The notes beneath the pieces are model-generated. The model was given only the letters and a program-made list of their open reading frames with translations, did no database searches and had not been told where the DNA came from. The position numbers were made by a program, and so were the translations under genes. Below, piece by piece: positions 1-10,691 of a DNA stretch of 64,000 nt. Source of the stretch: Pseudorasbora parva. Its lineage: Eukaryota > Chordata > Actinopteri > Cypriniformes > Gobionidae. The first letter of the stretch is position 1, and each line of letters opens with the position of its first letter. The DNA lies in the NCBI RefSeq assembly GCF_024679245.1, contig NC_090174.1, forward strand, positions 43,470,188 to 43,534,187, given 5' to 3'.

Positions 1-8
1 CTAGCCTT

Positions 9-203
9 ATTGCAGTCAACTAGCCTGTGGTCAAACACGCTTGTCTGCATGCGCGCTTTCAGTCTAGACTAGAGCATAACGGCATTGTGGAATGGCTCAC
101 ATACCACCCGCACTTCCTTACATTCTCCCAGTTCCCTTAAGTTAAGTGACTGGAGATGAAATATTGCAGTCAACTAGCCTGTGTTAAACACGCTCGTCTG
201 CAC
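9..203. repeat. 41-bp direct repeat pair, 154-bp period
   Basis: A block at 9-49 beginning ATTGCAGTCAACTAGCCTGT recurs at 163-203 with a few substitutions. The spacing is 154 bp. It sits just upstream of decayed retrotransposon coding sequence and may be part of that element's leader or an independent tandem unit. Its origin is not resolved because the left end runs off the window. Confidence 0.6.
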
Positions 204-2457
204 ACTAATGCTGTGTGCGTTTACCCCTGTGGATTTGCTCACTGGTTTGCACCGTGGGTATTCTACGTAGGTTGTGCGCCACTGCACATTGTTTACACTA
301 CACACAAAAGAGCTTTCTATGTAGGAAATGTGCCCACTTTACAGTCTGCACTCCTGCACCCAAGCACTTTTCACAAAGTTCACTCTCGCACACACAATAT
401 AAATGTGAGGCGTGCGCCCACTGCAAAGCCTGCACCGCCAAAACTAACACTATCCCCACAGTGTTACAAGCAGTGTTACAGCACAAGCAACCCGGCTAAC
501 AGGCCCCTATTACTAAGCGGCCAGCCCCCGAATCTAATTCAACCCCTGGCTTTACGAGCCCAGGCCTGGCAGGCCATTCCTGGTATATAATATTGGGTGT
601 TGAACATATAAAACGAGGTTCTCGCTACAGTATTGCTCGCAGACCCCGCGATTCAAGCCGTGGTCGAGCCCTCTGTAAGAAGCAGTGTCAGTCACGTGCT
701 TCTCGCTGAGGCATTGAGACTGTTAAAGGAGAGAGCGGCGAAAACAGTACACCCGACGCTAGCGAGTCAGGTTTTTACTGTCGCTAATTCCTCATGCCGA
801 AAATGGGTGGCGGTCTCAGGCCCATTTTCCAGGCATCTGAACAAAGCACTTATGACACGCTCGATTCAAGGTGCTGACGGTGAAACAAATCCTCGCGCAC
901 ATTCGCCCCGGGGATTGGGTTTTCTCAATAGATCTGAAAAACGCATACTTCACGTTACGATAACCCCCCACCCCCACTACAGGCCATTCTTGAGATTCGC
1001 CTTCGAGGGGCAGGCTTATCAGTACAGTCATTGTCATAGACTCAAGACTTACGGCATAAGAACCACCACGTCTTGATAATGTACATAAAATCGCTAGGGC
1101 AGCCGAGATCAGACTCTGTTCACTGCATGGCTAAGCATCTCCTTTTATGGGCAGAGCACAATCTGAGCTCCCTAAGGGCGGCTTACGTGCCAGGTATTCT
1201 GAATCAGGGTCCGGACATGTTATCCAGAGGACCCATGTCCCCAGGGGAATGGTCCCTTTACCCGCAAACAATTCAGCTCGCACAGCACACGCTGCCCAAT
1301 ATTTTTTCTGCAAACGCAGGGATGCCCTGGCCCATGTTGGCCCAGACTCCCTCTATATGTTCCCTCCGATCGCGATCCAGCTGCAGCCTGTGCTTTTTAA
1401 TAGCCCCACTTTGGAAGAACCGCACTTGGTTCTCCATACTGTTTCAGCTGTCAGACACAGCCCCATGCCTATTCTGCCAATGAAAGGGAAGGTCTGGCAT
1501 CCCAATCCCGAGCTGTGGGCCCTCCACGTATGGCCCATCAACGGTATCCGGGAACCTCTCTGACAAGTTATGAACACTATTTCGGAAGCTAGAGCCCCTG
1601 CTATCTGGCAGCTCTGCTTTGAAGTGGTCAGTGGTTTTCTAACCAATGTGCTACGCGAAACATCGACGCACACTCATGCGAACTGGCGGAACCGCTCGCT
1701 TTCTCCAAGAGCTAATGGATGCGGGTCGTCCCCCCTCCATACTCGGGGTGTGTGTCTCCGCCATAGCAGCTAGCCACGCTCCGATCGCGGCACATTCACT
1801 AGGGAAAAGTGATCTTATTGTGTGTTTTCTTAAAGGGGCCAGGAGGTTCAGCCCGCCTTGCCCCTACCTCGGTCCCTATTTGGGACCTCGCCATGGTTTT
1901 GGAGGCCGTGAAGGGTTCCCCCTCCTAACCACTTCAGAACACGAGCTTGAAGCACATATCACTCAAGTTTGTGCTGTCATGAAACAGTCTCTCACACTGG
2001 ATAGTGGATGCAGTCCCACTAGCATATAGGTCCAGGACCTAACCTGTCCTACAGGCATTTAAGCCCACTCCTCTAGAGGCATGGCCTCATCTTGGGCTTG
2101 GTCGTGTGACATTTCTTTGGAAGATATCTGTGCGGCGGCAGGCTGGGTCTCTCCGTCCACTTTTATCAGATTCTACAAGTTGGAGGTTCCAGCTCTACAA
2201 GCAGGGCTTCTCTCCATCTAGGCTCTATCTTGACCCTGGCAAACAGATTGCCTTACATTTTGGCCTGTACACATTAGTCCTTAAGCACTATTCATTCATC
2301 ATAAGATCCGACTATGTCCGATCAGCTGTTCAAACGAACCGACTCTTCCGGTTCTTCATTCCCCTTATAAGCCGCCTCTGTCGGTCTATCGGGGTTTATT
2401 AACATGTGCTTTGGGTATACTGGGTCAGTCAGCACACACGGCGCTTTACATTGTGTT

Positions 2458-2551
2458 CCCATACGTAATACGAGGAACCTCTCTCGAAAGGGAACGTACT
2501 CGGTTACTTTCGTAACCTCGGTTCCCTGAGAGAGAGGAACGAGTATTACGT
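2458..2551. repeat. DIRS internal complementary region
   Basis: The right half (2493-2551) is the exact reverse complement of the 59 bp at 2859-2917. The left half (2458-2495, starting CCATACGTAATACGAGG) resembles the start of that same repeat in direct orientation. The segment is therefore two element ends fused head to head. This is the expected structure of the DIRS internal complementary region, which templates the circle junction during replication. Confidence 0.7.
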
Positions 2552-2858
2552 TCCGTGCCGTGTTTATGCTTCTCAGGTATCGCTTCAGTCGATCTTAAAA
2601 CCTGACACCTATGGCGAATTAGGGTCTTATATAGCCTCCTGTATGCAAATATAAGCACCTTTTTCGGCGGGCTTCTGGAACGCCCCCCATTGGTTCGTTC
2701 CTCTCAGCCGCCTCACCATAGGTTCCTGCAGTTGCCGCAGCCCGGCCAATCAGAGCGCTCCTCGCGCTGGGCTATGGCCGTGCAGCTCACTGCGCTTTAC
2801 ATAGATACCTTTATTAAAAGTTTTGCTTCACATTCTCGAGAAAAGGAGTTTTTCCCAT

Positions 2859-2917
2859 ACGTAATACTCGTTCCTCTCTCTCAGGGAACCGAGGTTACGA
2901 AAGTAACCGAGTACGTT
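2859..2917. repeat. DIRS right inverted terminal repeat
   Basis: This 59-bp segment begins ACGTAATACTCGTTCCTCTC and is perfectly inverted relative to 2493-2551, 307 bp upstream. Past 2917 the sequence becomes AT-rich single-copy-like DNA, so this is taken as the element's right end. Confidence 0.7.
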
Positions 2918-3173
2918 TTAAATATAGGTTAGTGTATAATGGAAAATGCTCTCTCTGAATTTGATAGCCACTTGAAAAAAATGTTGTCTCTGAGGCATGG
3001 TAAAAACATTACTCACCTGACCTGTCTAATAAAATACTATATTAAAGCATCTTTGTTGTTTCCATGGTTTCTACGGAAATCACTAACAAGTCCATAAATA
3101 ACACTGGTTAAAATAGCTGATTTCTCTGGATTTTAACATGATTGGGAACGTTTGGGATAATGTAAGTACACAG

Positions 3174-3191
3174 GTCAACATTGTTCTAGTG

Positions 3192-3244
<53 letters not shown>

Positions 3245-3261
3245 ACTAGAACAATGTTGAC
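3174..3261. repeat. (TA)n with perfect 21-bp inverted flanks (hairpin)
   Basis: A pure (TA)n tract at 3195-3240 is bracketed by 3174-3194 (starting GTCAACATTG) and its exact reverse complement at 3241-3261 (ending CAATGTTGAC). The whole 88 bp can fold into one nearly uninterrupted hairpin or cruciform. Confidence 0.9.
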
Positions 3262-3267
3262 AAAATT

Positions 3268-3270
<3 letters not shown>

Positions 3271-3349
<79 letters not shown>
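3271..3349. repeat. (TA)n microsatellite
   Basis: About 39 uninterrupted TA units, 10 bp after the preceding hairpin. Simple sequence with no coding potential. Confidence 0.95.
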
Positions 3350-3350
<1 letters not shown>

Positions 3351-6300
3351 CTTACATATTGTAGGCTAGCTATAAGAGACTATGCTGAAATGGGGGGGGG
3401 GCTTTATAGCCTTTATGTAGGCTATAAATGCCTTATAGCCTACATTTGAACAGAATCTTGAAAAGTTTTTTTTTATGAGTGTTTATTATTATGCTTCGAC
3501 TTTACAAACAAACAAGCATAGTAAATAATCAAATATCTGAATATAACAACACTAGGTCAAATCTTGAAATGTTTATGTCCGTGTTTTCTGTCAGCCGCTG
3601 GTAACGTTATATTAGCAGAAATGATTAGTAACCACATGGAGGCGCTACGAGGTTGTGTTTTACACTGCATCTTTGACTCCAGTGATGATGCAGCTATTCC
3701 AGGCCTATCACATTAATGTTTTTAGCAACACACACACAAACATAAAATAGCCTATGATTTGCTTCAGTGAGGGCGAGTTATATTTGACTTATATTTACAT
3801 ATACTTATTTCTGGTTCACATGTTATATAAAAATATCAGTAAACGTGATTTACTTATGATACAATGTTCTGTTTATAGGTTTTGCTTTTTGTTAGATAAG
3901 GCTGTTTATACGGATCTCGAACACTAATGCTATTATTACACTACTATGCATTATTATATATTTCATGCAAGCTAAAGTTTGTTGCACCGCATTGTCAAAA
4001 TTCCAGTTCTGAACTCTTTGTCAATCAGGTCTGTCTTGTGTGTTGGGAAAATTAATATTTGAACACATTGCTCAGCTAGCAAATCTTGATTTTCATGGCC
4101 AAACTTCGTTGGGAAACAAGTCACGAGCCTTCAACATAGGCCTATATTCAGGTGTCATTTACAGAAAATGTTTAGAAACCTAAACAAAACCAGATGGGGC
4201 ATGTACTGCTATGTTACAATGAGCTCCTAACTGTGCTATTATATTCTATACTTGTATTAATGATATTAAGAAATGACTGAGAGTCAATGTTTATAAGTTA
4301 TTTATTATTATGTTTTGAACTATGCTATAAAGCTGTGTTTTGCATTGTGTTTGTTGTCAAACTCAAAAATGTGTTTTTTTTTTTAATGATTAAATTATAT
4401 ATTATTATATTTTTATTAGATCAGATAATATTTTAAGTTGTCATGGTCATGTTACAATGTGGCCCTCACATGTTAAACTGTTCCCACCTATGGGGCATGT
4501 TGTCAAATCACTTTAATTCTTTTGGGGTAAATCAAGAAAAAAGTATACACTGTATTAATGAAACAAAACCACATAATTGTACTAGATGTGTGAAATTAAT
4601 GTGGGGAACATGTGATGTGTGTACATTTCAATTAAAGTTCTCCTAATAGCCACACTGAATTCAAGTTGAATAATTTTAATCAATTAGCTTACAGGGTTTA
4701 ACGAATATCAAAGTTGTCTCTGAAATATACACAATATATTTGAAATATAGACAATATGCTCAGTCGTGACGTCGTCTCACTCGTCTGGCTACAACAACAG
4801 ACGACCGGGCTCACTAAACACGTTTTATTACTTTTAGTTCGCAGTATTATCACTAAATACTAAATATTATTTATTTTATAGCCCAACTGTCTGCGCTGAA
4901 TCTGTTTTATAGCAATATCTGGTAAGTAAACAGATCTCTGTGATAAGGGAAACGGTCTGTTTTTGCGTTGTGGCCCTAGGGCTTTGAAACAGACATCTAG
5001 CAAACAGGATAAAGTAAGTGTCATAGAGTGAGAGAGAAGCCAGACGGACCGGCCCGCGCAAGCAGAAGTGAGGTCGAGTGTATTAACATGGGAAACACAA
5101 AGGAGGCACACAGGCAGTTGTGGAGAGAGCGCTGAGAATGAGACCGACCGAGGCATGAGTAAAGGGCATGTGAGTGGGCGGGCGGAGGGCTCTCACACAG
5201 ACAGACGCGGTGGAAGCATGTGAATGAGGCGGCCTGTGTCATATGCAGTGACGACATAATACCCACCTAAACCCCACCCCCTTCCTGCCATCTCTCTCTT
5301 TTACAGAAGTGCTGAATCAGTCAGAGCTGGATCAGTCTGGCTGGGAGTTTCCTGGCTAGACCACACAAGGTACATTAAATATTTGTTTCAGGCACACATA
5401 ATAAGCTCTTAACAACGAAACTTCAGTGAAATGTCATAACAAAAAAACAGCATTTAAACCATACAATATCTTTAAAGTCACCATAAAAATGGACAGTTCT
5501 TGTTTTGTTTTTAATGGAACATTTGTAGTAATATATTAGTATCATAAATTATTTATCTGTGCATATCATTATATATTTTTTTCTATTCAAGTGCCCTCAA
5601 TCTTTTAGATAACTTCCCATCTTTGCAGCGAAATCTCTTTGTCGATGTGTGGCGCAAGGGTGAGACAACCTGTAACTCACATTAGATCTCAGGCAGCAAT
5701 AACAAACACAACGATCCAATGAATTTGAATATACGTCACAATAGGGAAGAAAAAAACTTCCATTTCATGCAGACTTTCATATGATACATGCAGGAATGTG
5801 GACTCCTTGTGTAACATTCACTGAGTCAAACAGGTTGTCGTATTTGTCCTTATCCTCTTTCTCCAGTTGGACTGACTGACTGAATGAACTTCCTGTGTGA
5901 TCTACCCTCAGTAACACATGCAGCTTTGTGAACCACACCCAGACACAAGTTAGAGGGTGGTTTTACTCTGTACTGTTAACTGATTAGCATCTTCCTGAAT
6001 ACGCCTAAAGGAACAAAAGCTTGGTACACACGAAACACAACAGGGAACAGTACGGGAATGTTCCGGTAAACTTGAGAAAGTGAGAATGTGTAAGTTTGGA
6101 GATTCCTGTCAACTGAGAATTGTGTCAGATTTGCGTGTGCGTGGTATGAGGTTGAGAGGTTAAAAATTCAGCCCTGCATGGGCAAATCCAGACCATCCGG
6201 CCCCACAAGTTCCCCCGTGAGTGTTTTTGCTGGGATTATTTGAGTTAATAAATAAAATAGGACATGAACAAACGATGATAGATATTATCACATTTACTGC

Positions 6301-6877
6301 AAATGCAGTTAACCTCTTAGGGCCATTTTTTGGGATTTCCGCCTTTATTTGGCCTACCCAAATTGAAAAGCTTCCCATACACACATACAGTGGTCTAAAT
6401 TCAAAATGTTGGTGTAATTTTACAGGAAACCCTTTGAAGTTAAACAAAACACTGCTAAAAGCAGTGTAAGTATATGTGGTCTAAGCTTTAATAACCCCCC
6501 CAAAAAGTAGGCACTTTTTTATTATTTTTTTAAAATTGATTTTTGAAAGTGTGTAACTCAGGCCCTGTGTGCTCCAGGTTTCTGCAGACAGTTTGGGCTA
6601 TTTCCACTAAATTCTAGAAAATAGTGGAAAAAAGAAGTTTGTCTGTGTCATGTTGTATGCCAGATTTACTCAAATGGGTCTGAAGGGATGACCCCCTCTT
6701 TTTTCCCCTTCCACAGACATTTAAAATTGAAAGTATATACATGACGATGTCACTCCGGACCCTGTACAGGGTCCACGAAGTTTAAGTGGATAACAAACCT
6801 AACTATTGTACTCTTGTCTCAGAAATGTGAAGCATTCATTTGAAACTAGGATGCAGAAAAGTAAATTTACTGCTATT
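3350..6877. other. Intergenic, no gene recognised
   Basis: Only short open frames without recognisable domains are seen on either strand. Local features are a G-run near 3390-3402 and a GC-richer stretch at 4740-5360 with one possible splice-bounded noncoding exon (listed separately). At 6300-6770 is diverged repeat-like sequence. I see no protein-coding gene. Confidence 0.6.
5307..5369 (+). other. Possible noncoding exon (weak)
   Basis: A strong polypyrimidine tract and AG (TCTCTCTCTTTTACAG, ending 5306) precede 63 bp that end at CACAAG before GTACATT. The segment lies at the end of a GC-richer block (4740-5360). It has no long open frame. It could be a 5' untranslated exon of a plus-strand transcript, but no downstream partner exon is visible, so this is only a splice-signal observation. 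Confidence 0.2.
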
Positions 6878-7086
6878 AAATTCTGTCCTTATTTACTTAC
6901 CCTCATGTCATTCAAACCTATGACTGATGAGGTATTTTGAAGAATATTGGTAAACAAACCACTTTGGTTATTATGGCTAGCCATGATTTCTATAGAATGT
7001 TATTTTATGTTCCACGGAAAGTAAGTCATTCAGGTTTGGAATGACATTAGTAAATCATGACATTTTAGGGTGAGCTATCCCTTTAA
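6878..7086. repeat. Palindromic MITE, 'TTTACTCACCCTCAT...GGGTGAACTATCCCTTTAA' family
   Basis: The left half reads TTATTTACTTACCCTCATGT and the right half ends GACATTTTAGGGTGAGCTATCCCTTTAA. It carries the typical TTTTGAAGAATATTGGTAA centre of a very common teleost short inverted-repeat element. Other copies are at 20721-21026 and 42040-42165, with relatives at 27204-27842 and 31286-31760. Confidence 0.6.
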
Positions 7087-7719
7087 AAACAATAACATTT
7101 TTAAAGAGTATATAAGACACTGATGTGTCTCTTTTATTAGTATCTCATTGAATTAACACTTAAAATTCATTACAACTATTCAAATGTTCATAAAACATAT
7201 GTAAAGAGTAAAAAGCTTTGTCCTTAATTCATGGGATCCAGGCATCAAAGAGGTTTTTAATTATCCTTTAGTTGCCCTAATGAAATATACCATATTTATT
7301 GCATATAATCCAGTTTAAAACTAGTTTCCTTATGTGCTCATTTAAAAATAAATTAATAAAAAAATTAAAAGAGAGAGCGAGCGAGAGAGAGAGAGGAAAA
7401 AGCACCTATTACGGGGGAGAGGGGGGCCACTCAGTTCAGCCTGTCAAAACAATTGGCCAGTCTTTGGCGAAAACAAATAAACAAACAAACAAACATTGTA
7501 TTGGCCCCAAATTAAGTGCATTGGGCCACCGGGAAAAATCCAGGTATACCAGATTACCAATCCAGCCCTGTTGAGCGGGTTTGTGTGAGATCACACTGCC
7601 CTAGTTCAGTGCATCTGTCATAATCTGGTTAGGTTCTGTTCATAGGACCACCATTCTCATTGTACACAGTAAAAAAAGAAAAGAAAAAAAAGCTGACACT
7701 AAAAACAAAAGTTTGCTAC

Positions 7720-7945
7720 CTTAAAGGGATAGCACCCACAAATTAAATTTAAAATGGCATTTTTTCAGATGTATACAATCAGAATTATATATAAAAAAGT
7801 CCTGGCTCTTCCAAGCTTTATAATAGCAGCCCAAAAAAGTGTGTCCATCCATTATAACATAATAATCCACATGGCTCCGGGGGGTTAAACGTTTTTCTGA
7901 AGCGAAGCAACGTGTTTGTTGAAGAAAAATATCCATATTTAAAAC
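7720..7945. repeat. MITE fragment related to the copy at 31286-31760
   Basis: It starts CTTAAAGGGATAGCACCCAC. It contains segments (CCATCCATTATAACATAATA; ATATCCATATTTAAAACTA) that recur in inverted orientation at 31470-31620. No coding potential. Confidence 0.5.
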
Positions 7946-9461
7946 TATGTACAATAAAATATCTAGCTTCTACCAGACTTTATGTTTGTACTAAAAAAAA
8001 ATTTTTTTGCAGTCAACATTTTTGCAATGCTTATCCCTTCCATTCCTACTTAAATCTGTGTTCTATATATATATTAGTTTTGTCAAATCAATGAATTTCA
8101 ATGAATCATCCAAATATTATGTACAGTATATATAAATACACACATGCTTTAATGTTTTATTTTATATAAAATATTTATATTTAAATTAAATAAATTATAT
8201 GAATATATACATGAAAATATTTCTTAAATATATACATGCATGTGTCCTCAAGTAAAAAAATACATAATTATACAAAATTCTAAAATTGATTATAAATATA
8301 ATTTTTTATTATTATACATAATTATAAAATTGAATCCTGATTAAAGGTTAAAGCACTGATTTCCTTTCCTTCTCCACTATCTTGTCCTCCCTTTAAAAAA
8401 AATTCCAACCCCTACATTTCCTTTTATTGACCAGAATGCTCATTCGTTTCCTTCCTTCCAGCAGAAGCTTCGTAATTTGCTTTCATACGAAAGTCTTTCT
8501 TTAAGCTCCTCTGCCTCGTGGTCATGAGCCTTGCCTTCTCCTCAGCCAAACTCATGACTGAGAAGCCAATTTACATCCTCTGACTTGCACAAGGATTTAC
8601 ATGAGACAAATTACGCGGAACTCTGTGTGAGAAGAACTCATCTGCTCCCCTGCTGAACTATTCTGGATTTTTTATTTATTCACAGTTCCTTTTTTTGTGC
8701 CTGTGAAAAAAGGTCTTCTAAGCCACACTGTTATTCTTTTGTTTCCTGTTCGACTTTGTCTTAATATACACTCCGAATAACTCTGTGTACCCTCGGTGTG
8801 CCCCTCCCCCTGTCGCCTGTCTACACACAGTGGCGTAGTCATCTGCCCTCAACATCTGTCACCACCCGTCACTGTGATGTCATCCACCCAGACTGGCTTA
8901 ACACTCAGCCCCCTCTGTACAAATACAGAGAGCGGGCCACAGATGCTGACTAGTCAAGAGGCTTACAAGAACATAAAATGACTGGACAGTGTCAGACAAA
9001 GATACAGACACGTTTTCTTTTAAGGGACGGATAAATACTTTGGAAACAAGAAAGGAAAAGCATGTTTTTTTAATAAGGCTGACACTGAGGGTCCAACAAA
9101 ACCTGTTGTCACTCCTTAAGAGAGTGACACACACCTCTCCAGCTGTTATTAGGTCAGGCAGGGATTGTCAAATCTGCTTCTGGTTGCGAGTACAGAAGTG
9201 CTAAAGGTTGTCAGGACAGCGGCCGTGAAAACAGGATGTCTTTGCATCAGCAGCCGGGACAGGTGTGCAAAACAAACGACATCTGAAAAACCATTCAGGT
9301 GTCAAGGAATCTAAAGGGTGTCACGGCCATCGTCTTTATAAAGTGTGTTATTCAGTAAAAGAATGACTCACTTAAAAACAATTATCTGCATGGTGTTGAG
9401 GAATTTCCCCCAAAACGCAAGAAATGAACAAAACTGCATGACTGTAAATTTTCTCTGTATA

Positions 9462-9467
9462 TTTATT
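9462..9467 (-). terminator. zfand5: zfand5 polyadenylation signal
   Basis: On the minus strand this is AATAAA, about 1.2 kb downstream of the zfand5 stop codon. The sequence between (9468-10691) has no open frame and reads as a long 3' untranslated region, which is usual for ZFAND5 transcripts. It is the best-placed canonical signal, but nearer variants were not excluded. Confidence 0.5.
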
Positions 9468-10691
9468 TACAATACTTTTTAATGCCAGGTAAAAGGATTA
9501 AATGCAATACATAAATATGAACATAGTAATGTTTTTTTCTCATACAAATTTGCATATAACTAAAGGCTGAAATTCAACATACTCTCAACAGATACATCTT
9601 TTTTTTAAGGAAACCTCACTCCCTACAGAAGAAAAGACGTTTATATACACACACGCGCGCGCACTCTGACTCGTTTACATTAGGATATGCAGACACACAA
9701 AAATGACAGGTGCATTGTGGGTGCATTTAAAAAAAACAACCAAAGAACAATGTTTCACAGACTCAGGTCTGACTTAATGCATATACTATGCGGTGTTGCA
9801 AATGCACTGTCTAAGGAGGGTTAGTTCATCTCGCTTTGACAACAGGAAGAAGGGCTTGTGCGCAAATTTCCCCCTTGCGCACAAATACGCTTACACGGAA
9901 ACCGACTGCACCACCTCACAGTCTGATTAAAAAGTCTACATAATGTTCACACAAAATTAATACAAATAAAACTCATATAAACTCCCAGACCACTGAAACT
10001 CTAAAGCGCTGTTGTGACAGAGGTTATTGGTTCAAGAATGTGGGAACAGAGTTGCCTACAACAGATGAAGGAAAAGTGACTTCTGATGCATCGCAATCTT
10101 TCATTCTAAAACAAAGAAAAGGTATGATGTCACAGTAGCAAGTTCACATTCTAAATTAATGCTAAAGTAATGGCCTTGACGACTGCACGGCCCCACATTC
10201 CAATTGATTTTGTTAGAACAGAATGTCATGACAAACTGCAGTTTAACAGACCAACACATGCAGCACACACCATCAGGTAGAGCTTTGACACATCTCTTGA
10301 AAATCTGGCGTCTTTCATGATAAAACAAAGGCTAAACACTACATACTCAGAAACTACACAGCCACGTTTTGGCACAGAGTATCTGCCACTCCCACTGCGT
10401 GAGGGTGGGAACAAGCAAAAATAAAATAACAGCTAAAATTTCCTGAAAGGTGTCCTATGCTTTAGGAAAAAAAGAATATGCAAGAATAACTAGCATACAA
10501 CACCACAGAGAGAAAAAAAAACGGAAAGAAATTAATACCTATTAGAAAAGCAAAATCTGTCAGATCGTTCATGCATGAGCCTCAGAAGGTACAGTTCTCT
10601 CGTTTTCCTTTTGAGGTGATCGAAAAACACGTGTCCGTTTTTCAAGTCGTCCATTTTATCCACCAGTGTTCTTGAAGAAAGAGGAAAAAGC

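Larger units (their letters stand above)
530..2917 (+). mobile_element. DIRS-like tyrosine-recombinase retrotransposon, decayed
   Basis: Successive broken reading frames on the plus strand carry the hallmarks of a fish DIRS element. Around 555-600 is a WQAIPGI-type segment preceding the polymerase. At 855-1020 are reverse transcriptase fragments including IDLKNAYF (motif A) and PFLRFAFEGQAYQY. At 1180-1260 is an RNase H tail reading AYVPGILNQGPDMLSRG then PGEWSLYP. At 2066-2221 is the C-terminus of a tyrosine recombinase, with the HxxR catalytic motif (HSSRG), then SLEDICAAAGW and FIRFYKLEVPALQ, ending at a stop at 2219-2221. Stops and frameshifts occur throughout, so it cannot make protein. 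An internal complementary region (2458-2551) and a right inverted repeat (2859-2917) follow. The left inverted repeat was not found. DIRS rather than Gypsy is supported by the recombinase and the absence of an integrase or LTRs. Confidence 0.8.

Noticed and set aside
156..590. 144-aa Cys/His-rich frame as a zinc-finger gene
   Set aside because: Cys and His are not spaced as any finger, and its end (QAWQAIPGI) joins the DIRS-like element, so it is element leader sequence.
1073..1483. Possible endogenous retrovirus pol fragment
   Set aside because: RNase H and the downstream tyrosine recombinase (HxxR, SLEDICAAAGW) are of the DIRS type. No LTRs, integrase or env were seen.
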